Shown here piece by piece: positions 18,292-26,532 of a stretch of 64,000 nt of DNA. Origin of the DNA: Verrucosispora sp. WMMD573 (GTDB lineage Bacteria; Actinomycetota; Actinomycetes; Mycobacteriales; Micromonosporaceae); the NCBI RefSeq assembly GCF_027497175.1, contig NZ_CP114901.1:6324001-6388000 (forward strand), given 5' to 3'. Each line of letters opens with the position of its first letter. The first letter of the stretch is position 1. The notes below the pieces were generated by a model that did not search any database, was not told where the DNA came from, and saw only the letters and a program-made list of their open reading frames with translations. The translations under genes were made by a program, and so were the position numbers.

Positions 18292-19437
18292 GTGGATGAG
18301 GCCGTCCTACGGACCCTTACTCCCGCCGTCATCGGCATCCTCGTCCGTCGCGGGGTCGACTTCGCGACGGCCGAGGATGCCGTGCAGGACGCGCTGGTCG
18401 AGGCCGTCCGGGCATGGCCTACCGACCCGCCGCGCGACCCCAAGGGCTGGCTGGTCGCCGTGGCCTGGCGGAAGTTCCTCGACGCGGCTCGCGCGGACAC
18501 CTCGCGGCGACGACGCGAGGCCCTGGTGGAGGTCGAGCCCACGCCCGGGCGGGGCGAGCTGGTGGACGACACGCTCGCGCTGTATTTCCTGTGCGCGCAT
18601 CCGTCGTTGACCCCGGCCTCGGCGGTGGCGCTGACGCTGCGGGCGGTGGGCGGACTGACCACACGCCAGATCGCGCGGGCCTACCTGGTGCCGGAGACGA
18701 CAATGGCGCAACGGATCAGCCGGGCCAAGCGGACCGTCACCGGAGTCCGGTTCAACCAACCCGGTGACGTCAGCACCGTGCTGCGCGTGCTCTACCTGGT
18801 CTTCAACGAGGGCTACTCCGGCGATGTCGACCTCGCCGCAGAGGCGATCCGACTCACCCGCCAGTTGGCGGCCAGGATCCGACACGAGGAGGTGGCCGGC
18901 CTGCTCGCGCTCATGCTGCTCCATCACGCCCGTCGCGCGGCACGGACCACCGACGGAGGCCGGCCGGTACCGCTGGCCGAACAGGACCGTGGCCGCTGGG
19001 ACACCCGCCTGATCGCCGAGGGCGTGCAGGTGCTCCAGAACGCGCTGGCCCGGGACCGCCTGGGCGAATTCCAGGCGCAGGCCGCCATCGCCGCGCTGCA
19101 CGCCGACGCCCGCACCGCCGAGGAGACCGACTGGGTGCAGATCGTCGAATGGTACGACGAACTGGTGCGGCTCACCGACAGCCCGGTGGCCCGCCTCAAC
19201 CGGGCCGTCGCGGTCGGCGAGGCCGACGGGCCACGGGCTGGCCTGGCCGCCCTGGCGGATCTCGACCCCGCGCTGCCCCGGTACGCCGCTGTCGCCGCCT
19301 ACCTGCACGAGCGTGACGGCGACCTGGCGACCGCGGCACGCCTCTACGCCAAGGCCGCCCGATCGGCGCCCAGCCTTCCCGAAATCGACCATCTCACCCG
19401 TCAGGCCGCCCGACTCAACGCGCTGCTGCGCCGTTGA
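18292..19437 (+). CDS. ECF42-type RNA polymerase sigma factor, copy 2
   Basis: The 381-residue protein starts with GTG. It has region 2 (RRGVDFATAEDAVQDALVEA), region 4 (ALTLRAVGGLTTRQIARAY) and the long C-terminal helical extension with LNRAVAVGEADGP. The extension is thought to be a TPR-like regulatory domain in this group in place of an anti-sigma factor. There is no anti-sigma gene nearby. It is probably co-transcribed with the DGPF gene. Confidence 0.9.
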   Translation: MDEAVLRTLTPAVIGILVRRGVDFATAEDAVQDALVEAVRAWPTDPPRDPKGWLVAVAWRKFLDAARADTSRRRREALVEVEPTPGRGELVDDTLALYFLCAHPSLTPASAVALTLRAVGGLTTRQIARAYLVPETTMAQRISRAKRTVTGVRFNQPGDVSTVLRVLYLVFNEGYSGDVDLAAEAIRLTRQLAARIRHEEVAGLLALMLLHHARRAARTTDGGRPVPLAEQDRGRWDTRLIAEGVQVLQNALARDRLGEFQAQAAIAALHADARTAEETDWVQIVEWYDELVRLTDSPVARLNRAVAVGEADGPRAGLAALADLDPALPRYAAVAAYLHERDGDLATAARLYAKAARSAPSLPEIDHLTRQAARLNALLRR

Positions 19438-19453
19438 CCGCCCCGGCAGCCGC

Positions 19454-19575
19454 TCAGGGCAGTGGGACGACGTAGGAGTCGACGCGGGCGATCAGTCCGT
19501 CGGGGAAGGTGAGCAGGTCGTTGAGGGCGAACCGTCACCCTCCAGGTCGACGCTCGCGAGCGGCCTCGTACCGTC
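19454..19575 (-). pseudogene. Remnant of a SnoaL/NTF2-like gene, frameshifted
   Basis: On the minus strand the last codons read FALNDLLTFPDG then LIARVDSYVVPLP and a stop at 19454, typical of a SnoaL-like C-terminus. Immediately upstream the sense continues in another frame (PLASVDLEGDG), so a one-base change near 19533 breaks the frame. No N-terminal part of the domain is present. It looks like the tail of a deleted gene. Confidence 0.5.
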
Positions 19576-19657
19576 GTACGGTCAGGTTCGGTCGGCCGGC
19601 GCGTGGCCGGCTGATCGGTGCGGGGTCGGACGGACGTCGACGCGACAGGTGGGCGGG

Positions 19658-20440
19658 ATGATCGAGCGGGAGATCCTGGCGGGCGGCGGCGTCAACGAGG
19701 TCGTTCGGATCGGCGACACGGTGCGCCGACCTACCGGACCGTGGTCCGAACTGGTCCACGACCTGCTGCGGCATCTCGCCGCCCAGGGCTTCACGGCGAC
19801 GCCCCGGGTACGCGACACGAGCGAACCCGGCTTCGAGATCCTCGATTTCCTGCCGGGCGAGGTGTCGAACTATCCACCCACCCCCGCGGCGGCCTCGGTC
19901 GAGGCGTTGCAGAGTGCCGCCGCGCTGCTGCGGGCCTATCACGACGCGACAGCCGAGTACGCGAGGCAAGCGCCCCGCGACGGCTGGCAGGTGCCGGCGA
20001 CCGAACCGGTCGAGGTCATCTGTCACGGCGACTACGCGCCACACAACTGCGTGCTCGACGGCAACCGCGTCGTGGGCATCATCGACTTCGACCACGCCCA
20101 GCCCGGCCCCCGGATCTGGGATGTCGCTTACGCGGCCTACCGGTGGGTGCCGATGACCGCACCGGAGAACACGGACGGCTTCGGAACCCCGGAGGAACAG
20201 GCCGATCGGCTCCGGACGTTCTGCGACCGCTACGGGCTCGACGACAGCGCCCGATCCGACCTGGTCGATGTCACCGCCGCCCGGCTGCACGCACTCGTCG
20301 ACTTCATGCAGACCCAGGCAGCCGCCGGCAACGCCGCCTTCGCCGGTCACCTCGCGGACGGACACCACATCCAGTACCTGAACGACGCGAATTATGTACG
20401 CGCGAACCGCGTGATCTTCGAACGCGCCCTGCATCCCTGA
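19658..20440 (+). CDS. Phosphotransferase-fold protein (APH family), copy C
   Basis: The 260-residue protein has CHGDYAPHNCVLDGN (catalytic loop) and GIIDFDHAQPGPRIWD (metal site). The start at 19658 (ATG, with gggcggg just upstream) gives an N-lobe beginning IEREILAGGGVNEVVRIGDTV. The frame extends further upstream, but that part overlaps the sigma gene. The substrate is unknown. HGDYAPHN occurs in actinobacterial small kinases of this fold that have no proven resistance function. Confidence 0.85.
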   Translation: MIEREILAGGGVNEVVRIGDTVRRPTGPWSELVHDLLRHLAAQGFTATPRVRDTSEPGFEILDFLPGEVSNYPPTPAAASVEALQSAAALLRAYHDATAEYARQAPRDGWQVPATEPVEVICHGDYAPHNCVLDGNRVVGIIDFDHAQPGPRIWDVAYAAYRWVPMTAPENTDGFGTPEEQADRLRTFCDRYGLDDSARSDLVDVTAARLHALVDFMQTQAAAGNAAFAGHLADGHHIQYLNDANYVRANRVIFERALHP

Positions 20441-20506
20441 GCCGGCCATCCTGCGGCTGTCGTCGCCCGACAGCCGATCTCGCAGGTGGGCGCTGCACAG
20501 GGGACA

Positions 20507-20532
20507 GCGCCGCGTCCGTGCGGACGCGGCGC
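20507..20532. terminator. Bidirectional terminator between convergent genes
   Basis: A perfect 12-bp stem (GCGCCGCGTCCG / CGGACGCGGCGC) with two central bases sits between the phosphotransferase stop (20440) and the minus-strand permease stop (20549). It can serve both. Confidence 0.7.
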
Positions 20533-20548
20533 CGTTCCGTGCGATCGG

Positions 20549-21313
20549 CTAGCTGATCTTCTTGCGGTAGATCGCCGTCGCGGCGACGTAGGCCACCACC
20601 AGCAGGCCGACACACCAGGCGAGGGCGATCCAGATGTCGTTGCCGACGGGTTGCTGCGCGAAGAGGCCGCGGAGGGTGTTCACGATGGACGTCACCGGCT
20701 GGTTCTCGGCGAACCAGGCGACCGGGCCGGGCATCGAGTCGGTGGGGACGAACGCCGAGCTGATGAAGGGCAGGAAGATCAACGGATAGCTGAAGCCGCT
20801 GGCGCCGTCGATGGTCTTTGCGGTCAGGCCCGGCATCACGGCGACCCAGCTGAGGGCGAGGGTGAACAGGACCAGGATGCCGGCGGCGGCCAGCCAGTCG
20901 ACCACGGATGCGCTGGTCCGGAATCCCATGATCAGCGCGACGCCGATGACGATCACGAGCGAGGCCAGGTTGGCGATGAGCGAGGTCAGGACATGCGCCC
21001 AGAGCACGGAGGGGCGCGAGATCGGCATCGACTGGAAGCGCTCGAAGATGCCGCCCTGCATGTCCAGGAACAGACGGTACGCCGTGTAGGCGATGCCGGA
21101 GGCGATGGTGATGAGCAGGATCCCCGGCAGCATGTAGTTGATGTACGACTCACCGGTGCCGGTGTTGATGGCCCCGCCCAGCACGTACACGAAGAGCAGC
21201 AGCAGCGCGATCGGGGTGATCGCCGTGGTGATGATGGTGTCCGGGCTGCGGAGGATGTGGCGCAGGGAGCGGCCGGTGAGGGTTGCGGTGTCGCTGAGGA
21301 CGTGGGCGGTCAT
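20549..21313 (-). CDS. ABC-2 type exporter permease (DrrB-like)
   Basis: The 254-residue protein has about six membrane segments (TTAITPIALLLLFVYVLGGA, then TSLIANLASLVIVIGVALI and others). A cytosolic loop (DMQGGIFERFQSMPISRPS) is typical of the daunorubicin-type ABC-2 family. It is the last gene of a PadR-controlled operon and overlaps the ATPase stop by four bases. It should export a lipophilic compound; which one is unknown. Confidence 0.9.
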   Translation of the reverse strand: MTAHVLSDTATLTGRSLRHILRSPDTIITTAITPIALLLLFVYVLGGAINTGTGESYINYMLPGILLITIASGIAYTAYRLFLDMQGGIFERFQSMPISRPSVLWAHVLTSLIANLASLVIVIGVALIMGFRTSASVVDWLAAAGILVLFTLALSWVAVMPGLTAKTIDGASGFSYPLIFLPFISSAFVPTDSMPGPVAWFAENQPVTSIVNTLRGLFAQQPVGNDIWIALAWCVGLLVVAYVAATAIYRKKIS

Positions 21314-22122
21314 CGGGATTCCTCTCCCGCTTCGATGGCCGCCTCGTCGGTGGTGTCACTGCTGTCACCGACGAGGGCGAGGAAGACGTCTTCAAGGGTC
21401 GGCTGCTTCTCGACGTACTCGACCTTCGCGGACGGGAGGAGCTGCCGCAGCTCGGCGAGGGTGCCGTGCTGAATGATGGTGCCCTTGTGCAGGATCGCGA
21501 TTCGGTCGGCGAGTTGCTCGGCCTCGTCGAGGTACTGAGTGGTCAGCAGAATGGTCGTGCCGTCCTTGGCGAGTTGCTTCACCGTCTGCCAGACCTCGAT
21601 GCGGGCCTGTGGGTCGAGGCCGGTGGTCGGCTCGTCGAGGAAGACGACCGGCGGGTTGCCGACCAGACTCATCGCGATGTCCAGCCGCCGGCGCATGCCG
21701 CCCGAGTACGTCACCGCCCGGCGGTTGCCGGCATCGGTGAGCGAGAAGCGGGCGAGCAGGTCGTCGGCGATCGCACCCGGATTCCTCTGATGGCGGAGCT
21801 TCGCGATCAGGACCAGATTCTCCCGACCGGTGAGCACGCCGTCGACTGCGGCGAACTGGCCGGTCAGGCTGATCGACCTGCGTACGTCGGCCGGCACCGA
21901 GGAAACGTCGAAGCCGTGGACGGTCGCGTTGCCGCTGTCCGCCTTCAGCAACGTCGACAGAATCCGCACCAGCGTGGTCTTTCCGGCGCCGTTCGAGCCG
22001 AGCAGCGCGAAGATGTTCCCGGCCGCCACGTCGAAGTCGACACCCCGCAGCACGTGCAGGTCCTGGTAGGACTTGGTGACGGCCCGCACTCTGATCGCGG
22101 GTTCACGCGTCTCGGTGATCAC
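21310..22122 (-). CDS. ABC exporter ATP-binding protein (DrrA-like)
   Basis: The start is the GTG at 22122 with GGAGG seven bases upstream; the longer frame runs into the DUF1048 gene. The product has 270 residues with Walker A GSNGAGKTT, Q-loop LTGQFAAVDGVLTG, signature YSGGMRRRLDIA, Walker B VVFLDEPTTGLDP and a C-terminal DrrA-type tail. It powers the permease at 20549. It overlaps the DUF1048 stop by four bases. Confidence 0.93.
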   Translation of the reverse strand: MITETREPAIRVRAVTKSYQDLHVLRGVDFDVAAGNIFALLGSNGAGKTTLVRILSTLLKADSGNATVHGFDVSSVPADVRRSISLTGQFAAVDGVLTGRENLVLIAKLRHQRNPGAIADDLLARFSLTDAGNRRAVTYSGGMRRRLDIAMSLVGNPPVVFLDEPTTGLDPQARIEVWQTVKQLAKDGTTILLTTQYLDEAEQLADRIAILHKGTIIQHGTLAELRQLLPSAKVEYVEKQPTLEDVFLALVGDSSDTTDEAAIEAGEESR

Positions 22123-22505
22123 GACCTGTCCTCCTGCCCGCTGTTGTGGTCGGCGGCGTCGATCGCCTTCCGGAGACGCTCGCGCTCCTTGTCGATCCAC
22201 TGCCGGCCGGCGTATGCCTGTAGGAAGGTCTCGGCGAACTCGACCGGATCGTCGCCGACGACGGCGCGGACCGGCGTTCCGTCGGCGACCGCACGCTCCC
22301 AGAGGTCGACGAAGTCGCCGAGCATCGTGGTGATCGTGTCGCCGTCGAGGATGCCACCGTGGTACATGAAGTACCTGTGCAGCGCCTTGGCGGAGCCGCG
22401 ATAGGGCTCCGGCAGGGCCTCGATCCGGGCCATGTGGTGCTTGTACTGCTTCTTCTGCTCCAGCGATCCGACGAGCGTCTCGATCCACTTCGCGGCCATG
22501 CTCAT
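22119..22505 (-). CDS. DUF1048 family protein
   Basis: The 128-residue helical protein is typical of DUF1048, which usually sits between a PadR regulator and an ABC exporter. It has KKQYKHHMARIEALPEPYR near residue 20. The ATG at 22505 overlaps the PadR stop (ATGA). An alternative ATG at 22499 has better spacing to GGGAG, so the first two residues are uncertain. The function is unknown; it may assist regulator or transporter assembly. Confidence 0.85.
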   Translation of the reverse strand: MSMAAKWIETLVGSLEQKKQYKHHMARIEALPEPYRGSAKALHRYFMYHGGILDGDTITTMLGDFVDLWERAVADGTPVRAVVGDDPVEFAETFLQAYAGRQWIDKERERLRKAIDAADHNSGQEDRS

Positions 22506-22849
22506 GCTCCCTGGTCGTTTTGGTTGCCGTTGTGACGGAGTTGCTCGATGCGATCCGTGAGGACGCTCCAGGTCCTCCAGAACTCGGCGAGTTGGTCCCG
22601 CCCCTTCGCGTTTAGCGAATACACCTTCCGCGGGGGCCCCTTCTCGGAGGGCACCTTCTCCACGTCCACGAACCCCCGTTGCTCCACGCGGACGAGCAGT
22701 GCGTAGATGGTGCCTTCCGCGATGTCCGAGAAACCGCGGTCGCGCAGCCACGCGGTGATCTCGTAGCCGTACGCGGACCTGCGGGCCAGGATCGCCAGGA
22801 CGATGCCTTCGAGGGTGCCCTTCAGCATCTCGGTCATCTGGTTGCCCAT
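22502..22849 (-). CDS. PadR-family transcriptional repressor
   Basis: The 115-residue protein has a winged helix (LKGTLEGIVLAILARR, SAYGYEITAWLRDRGF, EGTIYALLVRVEQRGF) and a short dimerising C-terminal helix. PadR repressors of this size usually control adjacent multidrug exporters, as LmrR does. It leads the operon with DUF1048 and the exporter, and operator-like repeats lie about 35 bp upstream. Confidence 0.93.
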   Translation of the reverse strand: MGNQMTEMLKGTLEGIVLAILARRSAYGYEITAWLRDRGFSDIAEGTIYALLVRVEQRGFVDVEKVPSEKGPPRKVYSLNAKGRDQLAEFWRTWSVLTDRIEQLRHNGNQNDQGA

Positions 22850-22882
22850 GCCTTCATCCCTTCGCTACCAAGCGACGCTGAC

Positions 22883-22908
22883 TACTGGTAGACAGTACCG
22901 CTAGGTAC
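22883..22908. promoter_or_regulatory. Probable PadR operator, two overlapping dyads
   Basis: Two adjoining inverted repeats: TACTG-N5-CAGTA (22883-22897) and GTACC-GCTA-GGTAC (22895-22908). They overlap and lie 34-59 bp upstream of the PadR start, where its promoter should be. A further GGTAG follows. Confidence 0.55.
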
Positions 22909-23329
22909 CGGTAGATAGCAACACTGAATACCAAGGAATTCGGACAGGCGCCGGGATCTGGAGAGGCGTCGCGCGGAGCGCCCGGCACGTCACTGATACA
23001 AGGAAACGCCGCCCACAGTGATCAAGGGGCACGAGCGGGCAGCCATCACCGAGGGCCCGCCTCGCGGGGCCGTCACGGGTGGGTGGCCTGCGGAATACTC
23101 CTCAACCGCGGCACCGCGACAGGGCCACCCAGAGGGTGGCGGCCGAGATGTCTACCGCCCCATCGCCATGGACGCGAACGGACTCACCTGGGTCGAAGCG
23201 GCTGGTGAAGCGCGGCCCGTCACGCGCGACGAAGGTCAACGACACCATCGCCGATCTGGAACCACCTTACCCGGCCGTTTGGTACAAAAGGGGAATTCCC
23301 CCGGCCGGGGGCGACAGTGGGAGTCGATC
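22909..23329. other. Gene-free stretch before the O-antigen-ligase-like gene
   Basis: No convincing coding region. A frame open from 23018 joins the gene at 23330, but its first 104 codons read as low-complexity, arginine- and glycine-rich sequence without a ribosome site. A short minus-strand frame (about 23265 down to 23120) has protein-like composition but no known family. Only a GGGAG near 23319 is clear. Confidence 0.5.
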
Positions 23330-24715
23330 ATGCCGGCGCACAGGAGTCGTGTGACCGCACACCAACGCACATCCGAAGCCGCCATCATGATCATTGTGCT
23401 GGCCACGTTCGGCCCGTACCTTGCAGCCGGCATCCGCACCGAACAGGCCGCCGTCTGCGCTGTTGCAGGGCTGGCGCTGCTGGCCGGCGCGCGTCACCTC
23501 CGCAAAATCCCCGCACGGGCGATGCTGGTAATCGCAGCGATGGCAACCTACCTAGCCGTGGCCGCATTTGCCGCGATCGGCCCCAGCAACCAAGCCACCG
23601 GTTACGGACCCGTCGGTTTCCTCGCCGGCCTCGACAACCTGCTGCTGCCGGTTATCGCCCTCACCGCTGGCTACCTGATCGCCGCCGGCCACCCCGACCG
23701 GCGTCGCCTCCTACGGGTCGCCGCACTAACCCTGGTGGCCGCGCTCGCCGCCAACGCAGCCGTGTCCTATCTGATGCTGATGAGCCCCGGCGAGTACGAC
23801 CAACTGCTGTCCGCGTGGTGGGTAGGCGACACCGGCGTTTCCACGGCGGAGCGGGCCACGACGATGGGCCGCTACTCGGGGATCTTCAACCAGCCCGCCG
23901 AGGCCGGGGTGGCGTACTCGCTGGGACTGATCGCCGCCGTGTACGCGTTGCGCCGCCAGCCCATGATGCTCGCCGCTGCCGGTGTCGTACTCACGATCGG
24001 TGGGCTCCTTACCGCGTCGAAGATATTCCTCCTGATCGGGTTGCCTGTCGCGCTTTGGCAGACCTGGACGGGATCGTCGTGGCGCACCCGGGCCGGTGCC
24101 GCTCTCGCCGTTTGCGGTGTCCTAGCCGTCTTCGATCACCAGGCGCGACAACCTGACACACCGATCGGCGGTGTTCTCCTCGGCGCGTGGCTCGACCCCG
24201 GCAGCCGCAGCGGCAGCCTCATCGACCTCTACACCGCATCGCGATTCGGCGACAACTCGACCCTCAGCCGGCCGGTGGACATTGTCCTCACCCACTCGCC
24301 GTGGTTCGGTTTCGGGTTGGACGGGTTACGTGTCGCATACGACAGCGCCTGGGTGGAGGCGCTGGTGATGGCCGGCATCGTCGGAGTGGCGGCACAGGCC
24401 GCGATCGTTGCCGCACTGGGGTGGTGTTGGCTCGGCGTGCGTCGGTGGACGGACCCGGCGGTGGCACGGTTCGGCGCCGGGGTGCTGGTCGTTGTAGCCG
24501 CCGGATCGCTTGGCCTACCCACGACTACCGCCAACCGGATCTCTTCGGTGGTATGGCTTCTGGTCGCGTTGTCGCTGGTGTCGCCTCCGTCACGCAGATG
24601 GGCCGAGAAGGCCCCTGACCCGTTGCCTGACGGTCGCATTGGGGTGCCGCCGGTGCGTCAGCTCCCGCCAGCAAGCACCACGTCGACGCTGAGCCGATAC
24701 CAGCAAGGCCAGTAG
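23330..24715 (+). CDS. O-antigen ligase/polymerase-like polytopic membrane protein
   Basis: The 461-residue protein starts at the ATG at 23330 with GGGAG upstream. It has about 11 predicted membrane segments and a large extracytoplasmic loop after GGLLTASKIFLLIGLP that contains HSPWFGFGLDGLR, a pattern seen in Wzy/WaaL-type proteins. Such proteins polymerise or ligate surface glycans. No glycan genes are adjacent, so it is an orphan here. Family assignment is moderate. Confidence 0.65.
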   Translation: MPAHRSRVTAHQRTSEAAIMIIVLATFGPYLAAGIRTEQAAVCAVAGLALLAGARHLRKIPARAMLVIAAMATYLAVAAFAAIGPSNQATGYGPVGFLAGLDNLLLPVIALTAGYLIAAGHPDRRRLLRVAALTLVAALAANAAVSYLMLMSPGEYDQLLSAWWVGDTGVSTAERATTMGRYSGIFNQPAEAGVAYSLGLIAAVYALRRQPMMLAAAGVVLTIGGLLTASKIFLLIGLPVALWQTWTGSSWRTRAGAALAVCGVLAVFDHQARQPDTPIGGVLLGAWLDPGSRSGSLIDLYTASRFGDNSTLSRPVDIVLTHSPWFGFGLDGLRVAYDSAWVEALVMAGIVGVAAQAAIVAALGWCWLGVRRWTDPAVARFGAGVLVVVAAGSLGLPTTTANRISSVVWLLVALSLVSPPSRRWAEKAPDPLPDGRIGVPPVRQLPPASTTSTLSRYQQGQ

Positions 24716-25073
24716 GCGGCGCAGTCCCGGCGACGCCCGGAGGCGTGTCCGCTGTGGGCGCGGCGGTACCGTCGGAACGGTCCCTCCCGCCCCGAACCGG
24801 GCAACCGCCGACTGGGGCATTTCCGAACGTGCGCGAGCTGCGCCTGACTCCGACCTCGAGGCTCGCGAAGCGCCCGAACCGCACGACTGAGCTTGAACGC
24901 CAGCCGCGCCGCGTCGGACGCCTCCGCGGCTCCGGGCTCAGCCACGCGCCGGTCGCACATGGCGGCCCAGTCTGGCCCGTCCACCCGCTGCCCAGCCTCC
25001 CGACGCGGCGTGTCTCGTCAACACAGCGAGTCAACGCCCCACGCGCCCGATCGACCTCTCGCTCGTCACACCC
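24716..25073. other. Gene-free stretch upstream of the YefM/Txe module
   Basis: No supported gene; only long arginine-rich shadow frames occur on both strands. It forms the left margin of the accessory island. Confidence 0.5.
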
Positions 25074-25108
25074 TTGACGTACCATTACACGTACGTTTGA
25101 TCGTACGT
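25074..25108 (+). promoter_or_regulatory. Promoter/operator of the YefM-Txe toxin-antitoxin module
   Basis: TTGACG at 25074-25079 could be a -35 box. A perfect dyad ACGTACG-TTTGAT-CGTACGT (25089-25108) lies 20 bp before the antitoxin start. YefM-type antitoxins usually repress their own promoter at such a palindrome. A -10 box is not obvious. Confidence 0.55.
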
Positions 25109-25127
25109 TCTGTTCTTGGGGGCCGAG

Positions 25128-25415
25128 ATGAAGGTGCTGACAATCAGCGACGTTCGCAAGAACCTCGCCGCCGTGGTCGATGCGGTGATCGATGATGCCG
25201 AGGAGTGCGTCATCCCACGCGGCGGCGGCAAGGCCGTCGTCATGGTTTCGCTCGACGAGTGGAACGCCATGAACGAGACGCTGCATGCTCTCGGTTCCGC
25301 CTCGAACGCCCGCCGACTGTTGGAGAGCATCGCCCAGGCCGATGCCGGCCTACTCGAGGAGCATCCGCTCGACTCGAGCTCCTACTCTCCGAAACCCGGC
25401 AAGAAAGCCGCATGA
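25128..25415 (+). CDS. Type II antitoxin, YefM/Phd family
   Basis: The 95-residue protein has an N-terminal Phd/YefM DNA-binding domain (MKVLTISDVRKNLAAVVDAV; AVVMVSLDEWNAMNETLHAL) and a polar C-terminal tail for toxin binding. The ATG at 25128 has a G-rich site near 25118. The stop overlaps the toxin start (ATGA). It neutralises the Txe-type nuclease and should repress the module at the dyad upstream. Confidence 0.92.
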   Translation: MKVLTISDVRKNLAAVVDAVIDDAEECVIPRGGGKAVVMVSLDEWNAMNETLHALGSASNARRLLESIAQADAGLLEEHPLDSSSYSPKPGKKAA

Positions 25416-25684
25416 GCCTGCGCATCGTTTTCACCCCCAACGCATGGGAGGACTACGACGGCTGGTTACGCCGGGACGTGAAGATGGTCCGCCGCATCAG
25501 CAAACTGATCCTCGACGTTCAACGAGATCCACACGGAACCGGTCTCGGCAAGCCCGAACTGCTGAAAGGCCCACTCTCTGGATGGTCGTCCCGCCGCATC
25601 AACGACGAACACCGGCTCATCTACCGCGTCCGTGGCGGCGACCTGGAAATCGCCGCCTGCCACGGCCACTACCTCGACAAGTAG
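25412..25684 (+). CDS. Txe/YoeB family toxin (ribosome-dependent mRNA interferase)
   Basis: The 90-residue protein contains the YoeB residues by alignment to the E. coli protein: E49 (GKPELL), R68 (DEHRLIY) and H86-Y87 (ACHGHYLDK). This family cleaves mRNA at the ribosomal A site. It overlaps its antitoxin by four bases. Its stop lies at the broken end of a nucleotidyltransferase gene on the other strand (25685-25731), suggesting that the module arrived by insertion or replacement. Confidence 0.93.
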   Translation: MSLRIVFTPNAWEDYDGWLRRDVKMVRRISKLILDVQRDPHGTGLGKPELLKGPLSGWSSRRINDEHRLIYRVRGGDLEIAACHGHYLDK

Positions 25685-25731
25685 GCATCCTCGATCGCCG
25701 CGCGGTCCAGCAGTGGATCATCAAGGCTCAC
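25685..25731 (-). pseudogene. N-terminal stub of a DUF6036-like nucleotidyltransferase gene
   Basis: On the minus strand a GTG at 25731, overlapping the previous stop as GTGA, begins SLDDPLLDRAAIEDAYL and then runs into the end of the Txe gene. LDRAAIEDA is how I recall AbiEii-like DUF6036 nucleotidyltransferases beginning. The rest, including any GG(S/A)-DxD catalytic site, is absent. Read as a truncated relic. Confidence 0.5.
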
Positions 25732-26106
25732 GCGACGTTCAACTCCTGCGCCGACACGAACACGCCCCGACGACGGAACGCCGCCGGCGCGTGTACCACC
25801 GCGTCGACCCGGGCGGCAGGAGTGTTGAAGGGGAACCAGAACCGCCGGAGCGACCGCGCCTGGACCCATGGCGGCGCGCGCTGCCAAGTGTTCCGTCAAC
25901 GCCGCGAGGAACACGTCCCAGCGCTCGTCGCCGGTACACGTGGGCTCCTGGTCCAGCAGACCGGCGCGCATCTCAGCCGGCTCCCAGCGGTACTCCTCGA
26001 GGAACTCCGCCACCAACCGCCACCGTCGCGTCTCGTCGGAGCCGACGAGCAGAGCCCCTAGGCGTGCCACCGTCAGTGGCTCGTACCTCGCGGCGCGATT
26101 CTTCAT
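25728..26106 (-). pseudogene. Frameshifted partner gene of the lost nucleotidyltransferase
   Basis: The frame from an ATG at 26106 reads KNRAARYEPLTVARLGALL ... GDERWDVFLAALTEHLAAR. It then loses sense near 25867-25882 in a run of GCGCG. One frame over it resumes as WVQARSLRRFWFPFNTPAAR and ends RRRGVFVSAQELNVA, the family's usual ending. The total of 379 bases is one more than a multiple of three, consistent with a single inserted base. I recall this protein as the regular upstream partner of DUF6036 nucleotidyltransferases. A sequencing error would restore the gene, but its partner is truncated anyway. Confidence 0.6.
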
Positions 26107-26223
26107 TCCCCTGACGCTAGCGCATTCGGCGACGGATCCGTGGCCAGCCAGCCGCGTCGGGCAGCCAACCAGAGCGTCACGACGCGCTGCGATCGCCTGG
26201 TTCGCATCAAAGATCAACAAAGT

Positions 26224-26437
26224 GGGCCGGAGGTACCACCATGCGAACCGAAGTGCGACGATCGTCGGTCAGCCGCTTCCACTCAGGTTGGCCGCTCCAA
26301 GGGCGTCAGGCCGATGATCCTCGGGCGGCCAACGTCAGGAGGCCACGAGCAGTCGGATCTCGCAGCAGACGCCGTTGGCTGTGGCGAGCCGACGATCATC
26401 GGTAACGAGTGGGCACGCCATCAACTCCGCCGCCGCG
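26224..26437. repeat. Dispersed repeat, copy A (with vapC tail)
   Basis: About 200 bp aligns without gaps to 27532-27735 at a constant offset of 1297 bp, by eye about three quarters identical. Its first 26 bases also recur at 29133-29158 with one mismatch. The right part contains the end of a decayed vapC gene. Confidence 0.7.
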
Positions 26438-26442
26438 CCCCT
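26335..26442 (-). pseudogene. 3' remnant of a vapC (PIN toxin) gene
   Basis: The last 35 codons read AAAELMACPLVTDDRRLATA then NGVCCEIRLLVAS and a stop. They match the end of the intact VapC at 27632 (AAAELLACPLVTGDGRLAKA). The part encoding the first PIN aspartate and glutamate is missing, so it cannot be active. It lies within repeat copy A. Confidence 0.75.
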
Positions 26443-26532
26443 AACCGCTTGCAGGTCTGTCCCGAGATCAACCGGTGAACCCGGCGACGTACGCCGCGAG
26501 CGACATGCCGCCCGACCCGACACCGCCGACTG

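Noticed and set aside
24525..25286. Minus-strand frame across the YefM promoter
   Set aside because: It overlaps the membrane protein end, the promoter dyad and the antitoxin gene; its translation is shadow-like.
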